Assembly: GCF_012910785.2 (NCBI RefSeq)
Contig: NZ_WTVH02000009.1
Location: 682,001 to 746,000, forward strand
Reading direction: 5' to 3'
DNA length: 64,000 nucleotides
From: Aromatoleum buckelii
GTDB taxonomy: Bacteria > Pseudomonadota > Gammaproteobacteria > Burkholderiales > Rhodocyclaceae
Within the stretch, counting starts at the first letter, position 1; every line of letters begins with the position of its first letter. This document shows positions 1-9,774 of this stretch, in pieces. Made by a program: the position numbers and the translations under genes. Under the pieces are notes generated by a model, which made no database searches, was not told where the DNA came from, and saw only the letters and a list, made by a program, of their open reading frames with translations.

Positions 1-1280
1 ACCTGTGGGTCGCGAAGACGTTCAGCCTCGGCGACCGTCGCGGCAAGGTGAAAGTCGGCAACCAGGTGCTCTCGTGGGGCGAGGACATCTTCATCGTCGG
101 CGGCGTGAACCAGATCAACGCGATCGACCTGCAGAAATTCCACGTGCCGGGCACGCAGCTGAAGGAAATTTTCATCCCGGCGCAGATGATTTCGGCTTCG
201 ATGGACCTGACCGAGCAGCTCGGCGTCGAGGGGTACTACCAGTGGCGCTGGAACGGCTTCAAGTTCGACCCGTCCGGCACGTTCTTCTCGACGGTCGACG
301 TGCTCGGCAAGGGGCGGCGCATCGCATACGTGCCGACGAGCATCATCGAGGACTTTGCCGGCGTCGGCGCCTGCGCAGGCCTGCCGAACGGTCGCTGCGG
401 TGACGATCCCGGTCTTCCCGATGCCGATCTCATCGCCGAAGGCCTGGCAGTGCCCTATCTCGGCCAGGACGAGCCGAAGAAAGGCGGCCAGTACGGCGTG
501 AATTTCCGCTACAACGCCGAGGAGATCGACACCGAGTTCGCGTTCACGTATCAGCGCTACCACGACAAGCTGCCGTTCCTCGGCTTCACCGGCACTCCGG
601 AAGGCGCCGTCACCGGCTACTTCCTCGCGTACGGCGAGGACAAGGACCTGTACGCGATCTCGGCGAACACCAAGCTGATGAACATCGCCGTCGGTGCGGA
701 ATTGTCTTACCGGCCCGACGACAGCGTCGGCGTCGACCCGACGGTGCCGTTCGCGGGGAGGTTCAGCAGCTACGAGAACGGCAGGCATCCCGGTTTCGTC
801 GAGGAGGAGAAATACCAGTTCCACCTCACCGGCTTCTACACGTTCTCGCACAACGATCCGCTCGGCGGCATCGCGAAGGCGCTGGGCGCGGTCGACGGTT
901 TCATCCTCGCCGAGGCCGCGGTCGCGCATTACCCGGGTCTCGACCGCAGCGGCGTGACGCCGTACTTCCTGCCCGACTATTCGCTGCCGGACAAGACCTC
1001 GTGGGGCTACGTCGTCGAAGCGGCGCTGAACTACCCGAACGCGTGGGGCACCGGAGTCACGCTGACGCCGCAGATCGACTGGTACCACGACGTCAATGGC
1101 ACGACGCCGAACGGGCTGCCGTTCGTCGAAGGGCGCAAGGCGCTGACGCTGTCGCTGTTCGCGAACTACCGCGACAACTGGAAAGGCGGGATCCAGTGGG
1201 TCAACTTCTCCGGCGGCGGCGCGAACAACCTGATGCGCGACCGCGACTTCCTGGCCGCGAGCATTTCGCGTTCGTTCTGA
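1..1280 (+). CDS. DUF1302-type outer-membrane protein, 5' partial
   Basis: The reading frame is open from the left edge (first full codon at position 3), so the N-terminus and signal peptide lie outside the window. The visible part, about 425 residues, has many aromatic-ended beta-strand-like stretches and closes with SISRSF, a C-terminal Phe as in outer-membrane barrels. Phrases such as WGEDIF and YYQWRW resemble the DUF1302 family, which often accompanies DUF1329 and RND-type exporters in degraders of hydrophobic compounds. It is followed after 57 bases by such an exporter. Family assignment is from memory of its sequence style; substrate unknown. Confidence 0.75.
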   Translation, partial: LWVAKTFSLGDRRGKVKVGNQVLSWGEDIFIVGGVNQINAIDLQKFHVPGTQLKEIFIPAQMISASMDLTEQLGVEGYYQWRWNGFKFDPSGTFFSTVDVLGKGRRIAYVPTSIIEDFAGVGACAGLPNGRCGDDPGLPDADLIAEGLAVPYLGQDEPKKGGQYGVNFRYNAEEIDTEFAFTYQRYHDKLPFLGFTGTPEGAVTGYFLAYGEDKDLYAISANTKLMNIAVGAELSYRPDDSVGVDPTVPFAGRFSSYENGRHPGFVEEEKYQFHLTGFYTFSHNDPLGGIAKALGAVDGFILAEAAVAHYPGLDRSGVTPYFLPDYSLPDKTSWGYVVEAALNYPNAWGTGVTLTPQIDWYHDVNGTTPNGLPFVEGRKALTLSLFANYRDNWKGGIQWVNFSGGGANNLMRDRDFLAASISRSF

Positions 1281-1337
1281 GTTAGAGCGCCGGCGCGGCG
1301 GGAGCTTTCCGCCGTGCCGGCCTGACGGATACCCAAC

Positions 1338-3701
1338 ATGATCGAGACACTGGTGCGTGCGTTGCAGCAGGCGTGCTTCCGGCACCGCCCGATGATCCTG
1401 CTCGCGCTGCTTGGCTTCACCGTGGTGATGGCGGTGTTCGCTTCCCGCCTCGAAATGAGCGCCGGCTTCGACAAGCAGCTGCCGCAGGACCATGAATACA
1501 TTCAGACTTTCAACCAGTACCGCGATGTGCTGTTCGGCGCCAACCGCATCATCGTCACCGTCGAGGCGAAGAACGGCGACGTCTGGAACGAGAAGGCGCT
1601 GACGAAACTCCACGATGTCACCCAGGCGGTGTTCTTCATGAAGGGCGTCGACCGCCGCACGGTGACGTCCCTATGGACCCCGAACGCGCGGGCGGTGCAG
1701 ATCACCGAGGAGGGCATGCGGGCCGAGGACGTGATCGGCGGCGACGTCACCGTCAAGGCGCTCACCGACGACAACATCGCGGCGATCCGCGAGCGCACAA
1801 TCGTCGGCGGCTTCATCGGCAGCCTCGTCGCGAACGACTCGTCGTCGGCGATGGTCGTCGCCGAACTGGCCGATCCCGATCCGCAGACCGGTGAACGGCT
1901 CAATTACCAGGAATTCAGCGAGCGCCTCGAGCGCGAAATCCGCGACGCCTTCACCGACGACGACATCCGCATCCGCATCATTGGCTTCGCGAAGCAGATG
2001 GGCGACATCTCGGAAGGGGCGACCAGCGTCATCGAGTTCTTCGCGCTCGCGTTCCTGCTCACTGCCGCGGCGGTCTACTGGTACACCCGCTCGCTGATGC
2101 TGACTTTCCTGCCGCTCGCCTGCTCGCTGGTGTCGGTGGTATGGCAGTTCGGCACGATCACGCTGCTCGGCTTCGGCCTCGACCCGCTCGCGATCCTGGT
2201 GCCGTTTCTGGTGTTCGCGATCGGCGTGTCGCACGGCATCCAGCAGGTGAACTACATTGCCAAGGAGGTCATCAACGGCGCCGACGGCTACACCGCAGCG
2301 AGCCGCAGCTTCACGGGCCTGTTCGTGCCCGGCACGCTCGCGCTGATCACCGCCTTCGTCGGCTTCGCGACGCTGGTGCTGGTGCCGATCCCGATGATCC
2401 GCGAGCTCGCGATCACCGCCTCGGTCGGCGTCGCCTACAAGATCGTCACGAACCTGATCATGCTGCCGGTGGTCGCGAGCTATTTCCGCTTCGACGACGC
2501 TTTCGTGCTGCGCGCGGGCAAAGTCGAGGCGATGCGCAACCGCATGATGTCGACGCTCGGTGTGCATATCGCAAACCCGCGCAACGCCGCGATTGGCACG
2601 CTGGTGTGCCTCGTGCTGATGGGCATCGCAGTCTGGCAGAGCCAAGGCCGCCACGTCGGCCACGTGCTGCCCGGTGCACCGGAACTGCACGACGATTCGC
2701 GCTACAACCAGGACGTCGAAGCGGTCGTCGGGCGCTACGGCCTCGGTCTCGACTTGCTGACGGTGGTCGTCGAATCGCCTGCGGACGGTTGCTACCGCCA
2801 CGACGTCATGAGCTATGTTGACCGCTTGACGTGGTATCTCGCGAACGTGCCCGGCGTGCTGTCGGCGCAGTCGCTGCCGAGCATGACGAAGCTCGCCGCG
2901 TCCGGAGTCAACGAGGGCAACCCGAAATGGGCCGCGCTGCCGCGCGAGGAGCTGACGCTCGGCGAAGCGGTGCGCCAGGTGCCTGAAGGCATGCGGCTTT
3001 TCAACGCCGACTGCACGCTGCTGCCGGTGAATCTTTATCTGGCCGACCACAAGGCGTCGACGATCGAAGGGGTCGTCGCCGCAGTGAAGCATTTCCGCGC
3101 GATGCAGCCGTTCGACGGCGTCACCGTGCGGCTCGCGAGCGGCAACGCCGGCGTGCAGGCGGCGACGAACGAAGTCGTCGAGCATTCCGAACTCCCGATG
3201 ATGCTCTACGTGTATGCAACGATCTTGGTGCTGGTGTTCGCGGTGTATCGCGACTGGCGCGCGATGATCGCGTGCTGCGTGCCGCTGACGTTGGCGACTT
3301 TCCTCGGCTACTGGTTCATGAAGGAGCTCGACATCGGGCTCACGGTCGCGACCTTGCCGGTGATGGTGCTGGCGGTCGGGATCGGCGTCGACTACGCGTT
3401 CTACATCTACAACCGCCTGCAGATGCACCTCGCGCATGGCGACGACATCGTCACGGCGTTCAAGCAGGCGCTGCGCGAGATCGGCGTCGCGACGGTATTC
3501 ACCGCGGTGACGCTGTCGATCGGTGTCGCGACGTGGTCGTTCTCGGCGCTCAAGTTCCAGGCCGACATGGGGATGCTGCTGACCTTCATGTTCATGATGA
3601 ACATGATTATGGCGATCACGCTGCTGCCGGCGCTGGCGGTCACGATCGACATGCTGATTCCGCGCCGCGGCCCGGTCCGCGCGCCGCTGATGGCTCACTG
3701 A
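1338..3701 (+). CDS. RND/MMPL-family exporter
   Basis: A 787-residue inner-membrane protein with the RND plan in one chain: a TM helix near residues 15-35, a large extracytoplasmic loop, a TM bundle near 230-400, a second helix near 415-430, a second loop, and a second TM bundle near 625-775 ending in a short basic tail. The length fits the MMPL/hydrophobe-exporter branch rather than the ~1,000-residue drug pumps. It sits between a DUF1302-like barrel and a YCF48-like propeller, a trio seen around transport of hydrophobic substrates. No membrane-fusion protein is adjacent. Substrate is unknown. Confidence 0.85.
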   Translation: MIETLVRALQQACFRHRPMILLALLGFTVVMAVFASRLEMSAGFDKQLPQDHEYIQTFNQYRDVLFGANRIIVTVEAKNGDVWNEKALTKLHDVTQAVFFMKGVDRRTVTSLWTPNARAVQITEEGMRAEDVIGGDVTVKALTDDNIAAIRERTIVGGFIGSLVANDSSSAMVVAELADPDPQTGERLNYQEFSERLEREIRDAFTDDDIRIRIIGFAKQMGDISEGATSVIEFFALAFLLTAAAVYWYTRSLMLTFLPLACSLVSVVWQFGTITLLGFGLDPLAILVPFLVFAIGVSHGIQQVNYIAKEVINGADGYTAASRSFTGLFVPGTLALITAFVGFATLVLVPIPMIRELAITASVGVAYKIVTNLIMLPVVASYFRFDDAFVLRAGKVEAMRNRMMSTLGVHIANPRNAAIGTLVCLVLMGIAVWQSQGRHVGHVLPGAPELHDDSRYNQDVEAVVGRYGLGLDLLTVVVESPADGCYRHDVMSYVDRLTWYLANVPGVLSAQSLPSMTKLAASGVNEGNPKWAALPREELTLGEAVRQVPEGMRLFNADCTLLPVNLYLADHKASTIEGVVAAVKHFRAMQPFDGVTVRLASGNAGVQAATNEVVEHSELPMMLYVYATILVLVFAVYRDWRAMIACCVPLTLATFLGYWFMKELDIGLTVATLPVMVLAVGIGVDYAFYIYNRLQMHLAHGDDIVTAFKQALREIGVATVFTAVTLSIGVATWSFSALKFQADMGMLLTFMFMMNMIMAITLLPALAVTIDMLIPRRGPVRAPLMAH

Positions 3702-3711
3702 GGAGATGCCC

Positions 3712-4692
3712 GTGAAAAGATCGAACCGATTCACGCGCGGCATCGTGGTACTGGGCCTGGCGATCGGCGCCTTGGCGTGCGCGGCCGCCCCGGCCGCTCC
3801 GGACAGCATCACGACGACCGTGCCGGCGATGAAAGCAAGGCTCGCAGCGAAAGTGCCGCTGACCGGCATCGCACGCGCCGGCAACACGCTCGTCGCAGTC
3901 GGCGACTACGGCATGGTCGTGCGCTCGACTGACGGCGGCAATACCTGGCAGCAGGCCGAAGGGCCCGTCAGCGCGCTGCTGACAGCGGTGCATTTCGTCG
4001 ATGAGCGGCACGGCTGGGCGGTCGGCCATGGCGGTGTGATCCTCGGCAGCGACGATGGCGGCGCGAGCTGGAAGCTGCTCGAGGTGCTCGACGAGCGCCC
4101 GGTGCTGCTGTCGGTGCATTTCCTCGACGCCAAGCGGGGCTACGTCACGGGTGCCTACGGCGTGGCGTTCCGCACCGCGGACGGCGGGCGCAGCTGGACG
4201 CCGATGGCGGTGGGCAGCGGCCAGGATGCCGACTACCACCTCAACCACCTGTTCTCGGTGCGCGACGGCACGCTGTTCATTGCGGGCGAAAGCGGCCTGG
4301 CGTTCCGCTCGACCGATCGTGGCGCGAGCTGGACGAAGCTCGATACCGGCGTGTCCGGCTCGCTATGGAGCGGATTCGAGCTCGGCGGCGGCGAAGTCGT
4401 GTTGCTCGGCATGAGCGGCAAGGTCATCACGAGCCGGGACGGCGGCGATACCTGGCAGGCGCGAGACACCGGCACCGAGCAGTCGCTGACTTCCGGCATC
4501 ACGACGACCGACGGCGGCGTGATCGTCGTCGGAGCGGGCGGCGTGGTGTTGCGCGGCAAGGGCAGCGGCCCGCTGCAGCTGGAAATCCGGCCCGACCGGC
4601 AGAACCTCGCCGCGGTGATGACGGCCCCGGACAGCGGTGGCGTCGTCGTGGCCGGACAACTCGGCGTCGAGCGGCTCGTGCCGGCGCGCTAA
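3712..4692 (+). CDS. YCF48/HCF136-like beta-propeller protein
   Basis: An exported protein with repeated S-D-G-G-x-(T/S)-W motifs (STDGGNTW, DDGGASW, ADGGRSW, STDRGASW, SRDGGDTW), typical of BNR/YCF48 propellers. The GTG at 3712 is preferred over the in-frame ATG at 3706 because AGGAG (3701-3705) lies 6 bases before GTG but touches the ATG. The N-terminus (MKRSNRF, a hydrophobic run, then an Ala-rich cleavage region) looks like a signal peptide. It follows the RND exporter after 10 bases, so the two are probably cotranscribed; such propellers often accompany MMPL exporters. Exact role unknown. Confidence 0.8.
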   Translation: MKRSNRFTRGIVVLGLAIGALACAAAPAAPDSITTTVPAMKARLAAKVPLTGIARAGNTLVAVGDYGMVVRSTDGGNTWQQAEGPVSALLTAVHFVDERHGWAVGHGGVILGSDDGGASWKLLEVLDERPVLLSVHFLDAKRGYVTGAYGVAFRTADGGRSWTPMAVGSGQDADYHLNHLFSVRDGTLFIAGESGLAFRSTDRGASWTKLDTGVSGSLWSGFELGGGEVVLLGMSGKVITSRDGGDTWQARDTGTEQSLTSGITTTDGGVIVVGAGGVVLRGKGSGPLQLEIRPDRQNLAAVMTAPDSGGVVVAGQLGVERLVPAR

Positions 4693-4719
4693 TTCAGGAC
4701 ATTCCGTGGAGACCTCCGC

Positions 4720-5202
4720 ATGTTGACAAAACTGATGGCGCTGCTGTCCGGCGAACTCCAGCCCGAAGGACTGGAAACCGGTCCGTTCGAGCGACGCCAT
4801 ATTGCCGTCGCAGTCCTGCTGCTCGAGGCGATGTACATCGACCATCGCGCCACCGAGCGTGAGCACGCGGCTGTCGGCCGCCTGCTGCACAAGCATTTCG
4901 GCCTGGCGGAGGACGTCGCACGCCAGCTCGTGGCCATCGCCGACGAACGTTTCGCCGAGGTGCTCGACGACTGGGAGTTCGCTGAAGCGGTGCGTGCGGG
5001 CTTCGACGCGGCCGAGCGGCAGGAGGTGCTGACGATGTTGTGGGAGGTGGCCTATGCGGATGGCGATCTCGTCCGTCTCGAGGACCGCCTGATGAACCGG
5101 CTCGCGAAGCAGCTCGAAATCGGGCCGCAAGCGGCGGATGCGGCTCGAGCCGCCGCGGTGGCGCGCGCCGGGCTGCTCGACGATGGTGCCGGCGGAAGCT
5201 GA
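4720..5202 (+). CDS. TerB-like protein
   Basis: A 160-residue, mainly helical, acidic protein. The pattern LLLEAMYIDHRATEREHAAV near residues 33-52 and a second EVAYADGD(L)xxLED block near 108-120 match the two-fold TerB/DjlA-like fold with paired acidic residues. It starts 27 bases after the propeller gene with GGAGA upstream of ATG. TerB-like proteins are named for tellurite-resistance loci, but members at other loci have no agreed function and there are no other ter genes here. It may belong to the exporter operon or to the amine dehydrogenase operon that follows. Confidence 0.75.
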   Translation: MLTKLMALLSGELQPEGLETGPFERRHIAVAVLLLEAMYIDHRATEREHAAVGRLLHKHFGLAEDVARQLVAIADERFAEVLDDWEFAEAVRAGFDAAERQEVLTMLWEVAYADGDLVRLEDRLMNRLAKQLEIGPQAADAARAAAVARAGLLDDGAGGS

Positions 5203-5272
5203 CAGGGACGAGAGGCGCAACGATGAGCATTCCTCAAAATAAAGAACCACTTGGGTGGAAACGGAGGGCGAT

Positions 5273-6919
5273 GTGAAGGCGCAAATGAGCGAGGCGTTTC
5301 GCGAAGGGGTTCGCGACGGGATTCGCGACGCAATGCAGTATGGGGCGAGGATCGCGGGCGTTCTGGCCGTCGCGACAGGCGTGGCCGGTGTGGCGCACGC
5401 GGCGAACGGTGACGCCGCGGCGCAGCAGCTGCTCGAGGCGAAGTGCGGCGCCTGTCACTTGGACAACGGCAAGCTGAACCGCATTTCGGAGATCCGCAAG
5501 AGCCCGGAAGGCTGGGACATGACGGTCGTGCGCATGGGCATCTGGCACAAGGTCGAGCTGACGCCCGGTGAGCGGCAGACGATCGTCAAATACCTCGCCG
5601 ACCGACAGGGCCTCGCGCCGTCGGAGAGCGCGGCCTACCGTCCGCTCACCGAGCGCCAGCCGAACATGCAGGACACTGCGCCCGACGAGGAACTCGCGCA
5701 GATGTGCGGACGCTGCCACAGCTATGGACGCGTCGCGCTGCAGCGGCGTGACGAAGGCGAATGGCGCAAGCTGATGCACACGCACCTGGGCCAGTTCCCG
5801 AGTGCGGAATACTCGGCGATGGGCCGCGACCGCAACTGGTGGGAGATCGCCCGCGATCAGATGCCCGTGCGACTGGCAGCGCTGTACCCGAAGGACACGC
5901 CGGCCTGGCGCGAATGGCGCAGCGCGAAGCATCGCCCTGCGACGGGGAACTGGGTCGTCGCTGGCGAGCGCCCGGGCTGGGGGGCGTACACCGGCACGAT
6001 GACGGCGCGCGCGGCCGGGCCGGATCGCTACGAAGTCAGCTACGAGCTGCGCTTTGGCCCCGGCAACACGGTGCGCGGGCAGGGCGACGCGATCGTCTAC
6101 ACCGGCTACGAATGGCGCGGCTCGGCGAAGCTCGGCAACGAGGACACGCGCTCGATCTTCGCGCTGAGCCCCGATGGTTCGCGCATGTCGGGACGCTGGT
6201 TCCTCAAGGGAGCCGACGAGATCGGTGCACGCTTCGAAGCGGTGCGCGCCGACGACGCGGTGAAGAACGAGCTCGTCTCGGTCACGCCGCGGATGCTGCG
6301 CAACGGCGCGACGGCGGACCTGACGCTCGCCGGCGTCGCGCTCGACGCGAAAGTCGACTTCGGCCCCGGCATCGAAGTCGTCGAATGGCTCGGCACATCG
6401 CCCGGCGGGCTGAAAGTGCGCGTCCGCGTCGCGGCCGATGCGCCCGAAGGGGTGCGCAAGGTCGTCGTCGGCGGCCGCGAGTCCGCGCAGACCGTCGCGG
6501 TGTTCAAACGCTTCGACGCAGTGCGCGTCGAGCCCGCGTTTGCGGTCGCGCGGCTCGGCGGCGGCACCGTGGCGCCGATGAGCGCGCAGTTCGACGCCAT
6601 CGCCTTCCTCAACGGCGCGGACGGCAAACCGGGAACCGACGACGACATCCGCCTCGGCAGCGTGCCCGCGAAATGGTCGACCGAGCCGTTCGACGACCGG
6701 GCGCGCCACGACGAGGACGCGCGCTACGCCGGTCACATGGCGCCGCACGGCCAGTTCGTGCCGTCGTTCGGTGGTCCCAATCCGCTACGACGCGGCGGCA
6801 TCAACAACGTCGGCAACCTGTCGGTCATCGCGACGGTCGCCGACGGCGACCAGACGCTTAACGGCAAGGGCCAGCTGATGGTGGTTGCGCAGCGCTGGAA
6901 CCCGACACCGCTGCGCTGA
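5273..6919 (+). CDS. qhpA: Quinohemoprotein amine dehydrogenase alpha subunit
   Basis: The dihaem subunit of periplasmic QHNDH, which oxidises primary amines to aldehydes and passes electrons to a c-type cytochrome or azurin. Two c-haem motifs are visible: CGACH (Cys58, Cys61, His62) and CGRCH (Cys145, Cys148, His149), followed by a long beta-rich C-terminal region. A signal-like hydrophobic run ends near residue 43 (VAHA). GTG 5273 is chosen because GGAGGG lies 5 bases upstream; an in-frame GTG at 5255 and ATG at 5285 are alternatives. It is the first gene of the set alpha, radical SAM, gamma, beta. Phenylethylamine is a plausible substrate by analogy with related denitrifiers. Confidence 0.93.
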   Translation: MKAQMSEAFREGVRDGIRDAMQYGARIAGVLAVATGVAGVAHAANGDAAAQQLLEAKCGACHLDNGKLNRISEIRKSPEGWDMTVVRMGIWHKVELTPGERQTIVKYLADRQGLAPSESAAYRPLTERQPNMQDTAPDEELAQMCGRCHSYGRVALQRRDEGEWRKLMHTHLGQFPSAEYSAMGRDRNWWEIARDQMPVRLAALYPKDTPAWREWRSAKHRPATGNWVVAGERPGWGAYTGTMTARAAGPDRYEVSYELRFGPGNTVRGQGDAIVYTGYEWRGSAKLGNEDTRSIFALSPDGSRMSGRWFLKGADEIGARFEAVRADDAVKNELVSVTPRMLRNGATADLTLAGVALDAKVDFGPGIEVVEWLGTSPGGLKVRVRVAADAPEGVRKVVVGGRESAQTVAVFKRFDAVRVEPAFAVARLGGGTVAPMSAQFDAIAFLNGADGKPGTDDDIRLGSVPAKWSTEPFDDRARHDEDARYAGHMAPHGQFVPSFGGPNPLRRGGINNVGNLSVIATVADGDQTLNGKGQLMVVAQRWNPTPLR

Positions 6920-6931
6920 AGGAGACATCCC

Positions 6932-8365
6932 GTGACGACATTGCAGGTGCAGGCCCACAACTATCGTTCGATCCGCTCCGGCGGCCGGCATGTCCTGCTG
7001 CACGTGCCGACGACGTCGATCTTCGAGCTCGATCCGGCCGCGACCGACCTGCTCGGGCTGTTCGAGTCGACGCCCGCGGTCGCCGCCGACGACATCCAGG
7101 CGCGCTTCGACGGGCGTTATTCGCCGGGTGAGCTGTGCGACAGTCTCAGCGACTTCATCGAGCTGGGGATCGTCGCACCGCAGCCGAAGCACTACGAGAT
7201 CCCGCCGCGGCTGGTCGAGCGCTCGCCGCTGAAGACCCTCGTGCTGACGCTGACGACCGGCTGCAACCTCGGCTGCAGCTACTGCTACCGCGAGGACCTG
7301 ACGTCGCCGAAGAACTCGTCGGTGATGGACTACCAGACCGGCACGCGCTCGATCGATCTGCTGCTCGCCGAAGCGAGCGAGAACGAGCGCGTCGCAGTGG
7401 TGTTCTTCGGCGGCGAGCCGCTGACGCGCATCGCGGTGATCCGCGACCTCGTCGAATACGCCGAACAGAAGGCCGCGGCCGCCGGCAAGGACGTCGAGTT
7501 CTCGCTGACGACCAACGCGACGCTGCTCACCGACGACGTCATCGATTTCCTCGATGCGCACCGCTTCGGCATCACCGTCAGCATCGACGGCGGCGAAGCG
7601 CAGCACGACCGGCATCGCCGCACGATCGCCGGCGGCGGCACTTACAAGACGGTCGCGATGCGCGTGCAGCGCCTGCTCGAACGCTACAAGTCGCGCCCGG
7701 TCGGCGCCCGCGTGACGCTCGCCTCGGGCAACGTGGACGTCGCCGGCATTTACCGGCACCTGCACGACGAGCTCGGCTTCTTCGAAGTCGGCTTCGCGCC
7801 GGCGACCGCGGGGCCGGATTCCCCGGTCGGGCTGTCGCCGCAGGAGCTCGACGAAGTGTTCGCGGCGATGCAGGCGCTCGGCCGCGAATACGTCGGCGAA
7901 GCCAAGCGCGGCCGGCGCCACGGCTTCGGCAACATGCACCAGCTGATGACCGACCTGTGGATGGGTACGCGCAAGGTGCTGCCGTGCGGCGCCGGCGTCG
8001 GCCTGCTCGCGGTCGGGACGACCGGCAAGATCTCGCTGTGCCACCGCTTCACCGGCTCCGACTCCGACCTCGCCGGTTTCGGCGACGTGACGAGCGGCAT
8101 CGCGCGCGAGTCGCTGTCCGGTTTCGTCACCGCCGCGCAGAACCCGCATGCCACGTGCCGCACGTGCCCGGCGCGAAGCCTGTGCGCCGGCGGCTGCTAC
8201 CACGAATCGTATTCCCGCTACGGCGACCCGTTCCTGCCGACTTTCGAGTACTGCGAGCAGATCCGTGCGTGGATCGCGTTCGGCCTCGAAGCCTTCGGCG
8301 AGATCGCGATCGCCAATCCGGCCTATTTCAACGCCTCCAACGGACAAAGGAGTGCCAGACAATGA
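6932..8365 (+). CDS. qhpD: Radical SAM/SPASM maturase of QHNDH gamma subunit
   Basis: A 477-residue cytoplasmic enzyme of the QhpD family, which forms the Cys-Asp/Glu thioether bridges in the gamma subunit before export. The radical SAM motif is Cys111-x3-Cys115-x2-Cys118 ([11 protein letters not shown]). The C-terminal SPASM region carries many cysteines ([34 protein letters not shown]) for auxiliary Fe-S clusters. GTG 6932 has AAGGAG about 8 bases upstream. The gene ends in an ATGA overlap with the gamma-subunit gene, its protein substrate, which implies translational coupling. Confidence 0.95.
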   Translation: MTTLQVQAHNYRSIRSGGRHVLLHVPTTSIFELDPAATDLLGLFESTPAVAADDIQARFDGRYSPGELCDSLSDFIELGIVAPQPKHYEIPPRLVERSPLKTLVLTLTTGCNLGCSYCYREDLTSPKNSSVMDYQTGTRSIDLLLAEASENERVAVVFFGGEPLTRIAVIRDLVEYAEQKAAAAGKDVEFSLTTNATLLTDDVIDFLDAHRFGITVSIDGGEAQHDRHRRTIAGGGTYKTVAMRVQRLLERYKSRPVGARVTLASGNVDVAGIYRHLHDELGFFEVGFAPATAGPDSPVGLSPQELDEVFAAMQALGREYVGEAKRGRRHGFGNMHQLMTDLWMGTRKVLPCGAGVGLLAVGTTGKISLCHRFTGSDSDLAGFGDVTSGIARESLSGFVTAAQNPHATCRTCPARSLCAGGCYHESYSRYGDPFLPTFEYCEQIRAWIAFGLEAFGEIAIANPAYFNASNGQRSARQ

Positions 8366-8682
8366 AACGCTTGCGAGCCCTCAACCACAAGGCACAGCTG
8401 CTCGAACACGCTGTGCAGGAAGGCAACGGCGAGGAAGTGCAGCTGATGAGCAGCGTCGTCGGCTGCACGACGACTTTCGATCCGGGCTGGGAAGTCGACG
8501 CCTTCGGCGGACTGGCCAGCCTGTGCCAGCCGATGGAGGCGGATCTCTACGGCTGCACCGATCCGTGCTGGTGGCCGGCGCAGCTCGCCGACGGCCTGAA
8601 CAGCGCGCGCGACTGGACCGACGGCAAGAACTCGGCGCTGCGCGACTGGCGCGAGCTGCAGACCCTGTTCCCGGGAGATTGA
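8362..8682 (+). CDS. qhpC: QHNDH gamma subunit, CTQ-bearing peptide
   Basis: A 106-residue precursor of the catalytic subunit. With a 28-residue leader removed (mature chain from Met29), every modified residue of the Paracoccus denitrificans subunit has its counterpart: Cys35-Glu44, Cys55-Asp61 and Cys69-Asp77 for the three thioether bridges, and Cys65-Trp71 for cysteine tryptophylquinone. The leader has no hydrophobic core, so it is not a Sec signal; in the known pathway it is cut by QhpE and the peptide exported by QhpF. ATG 8362 overlaps the qhpD stop. The Paracoccus numbering is recalled from the literature. Confidence 0.95.
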   Translation: MKRLRALNHKAQLLEHAVQEGNGEEVQLMSSVVGCTTTFDPGWEVDAFGGLASLCQPMEADLYGCTDPCWWPAQLADGLNSARDWTDGKNSALRDWRELQTLFPGD

Positions 8683-8687
8683 GCATC

Positions 8688-9761
8688 ATGAAGAAACTGC
8701 TCGTTGCGCTGTGCTGCATTGCGGCATCGGCGTCCGCGATCGCCGCGGAATACCTGCTGACGGTGACGCGGCCGAACACCTTGCACGTCATCGACCCGGC
8801 CAAGCGCGAAGTCGTGCGTTCGATCACGATCCCCGGCGATGGCGTGCCCGGCACGATCACGGTGCCGAAAGATGGCAAAGTCGCCTACGTGCTGACCAAC
8901 CGCATGGAAAGCGTCGTCGGCATCGACCTCGACAGCGGCAACCAGGTTTTCCGCGCCGACTTCTCGAGTCCCGGCAAGCGCATCAAGGGCTTTTTTGCCG
9001 CCGCCGTCAGCGAGGACGGGCGCGAGCTGTACGTGCACCAGGCGCCGGTCGTGCTCGGGCGCTCCGAGTACCAGGTCGAGGACACTTACATCGCGGTGTT
9101 CGACACCGCCGACGGCGTCGGCGCGAAGCCGCGCCGCACGTTCCCGGCGCCGCGCCGCATCAGTCTCCTCGCGCCGACCGGCAACAAGGACCACCTGCTC
9201 GCGCTCGGCTGGGACATGTATCTGTTCAACACCCGCAGCGGGACGATCGAGAAGACTTTCCCGATCCGCCACTGGGATCGCCCCGGCCTCGGTGAGCCGG
9301 ACGTCCTGGCGATGTGGGGAACGTTCGAGCAGGCGCGCGCGCTGAGCACGCCGTATTTCGTCGCCAACACCGCTGCCGCGCCCGATTCCGCGGACGCGTT
9401 CAAGGCCGGCATTGCGGTGTTCGACCTCGACGCCGAGACGCTGAAGACGGTCGAGTTCGAGAACGCGCAGACGGCGATGTTCTCGTCGGTGATCAATCCG
9501 GCCGCTCGCAACGAAGCTTTCCTCGTCATGAACCAGCTGTCGAAAGTCGATACCGAAACCGGCAAGCTGATCAAGCGCGTCGACCTCGAGCAGACGTTCT
9601 ACGCCGTCAATATCTCGGGCGACGGCAAGGAAGTCTATATCGGCGGGGCGCTCGACAAGATCGCGATCCACGACGCCGAGACACTCGAGAAAACCGGCGA
9701 GATCATGATGCCGGGCGGGGCGGATCAGTCGATCGGATGGCTGCGGGTCGTGAAGCGCTGA
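8688..9761 (+). CDS. qhpB: Quinohemoprotein amine dehydrogenase beta subunit
   Basis: A 357-residue secreted propeller subunit. It begins with a clear signal peptide (MKKLLVALCCIAASASAIAA, cleavage near residue 20) and continues with YVTN-like blades (TITVPKDGKVAYVLTN, VSEDGRELYVHQ, ISGDGKEVYIGG). In known QHNDH this subunit encloses the CTQ site and supplies the base residue. It starts 5 bases after qhpC and is followed closely by the exporter gene, so the genes are one operon. Length and composition fit the family. Confidence 0.93.
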   Translation: MKKLLVALCCIAASASAIAAEYLLTVTRPNTLHVIDPAKREVVRSITIPGDGVPGTITVPKDGKVAYVLTNRMESVVGIDLDSGNQVFRADFSSPGKRIKGFFAAAVSEDGRELYVHQAPVVLGRSEYQVEDTYIAVFDTADGVGAKPRRTFPAPRRISLLAPTGNKDHLLALGWDMYLFNTRSGTIEKTFPIRHWDRPGLGEPDVLAMWGTFEQARALSTPYFVANTAAAPDSADAFKAGIAVFDLDAETLKTVEFENAQTAMFSSVINPAARNEAFLVMNQLSKVDTETGKLIKRVDLEQTFYAVNISGDGKEVYIGGALDKIAIHDAETLEKTGEIMMPGGADQSIGWLRVVKR

Positions 9762-9774
9762 CGAGCGTCGCCGC

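Noticed and set aside
1671-3887. 738-codon open frame on the minus strand
   Set aside because: Antisense to the MMPL exporter, with Arg/His/Gln-rich translation.
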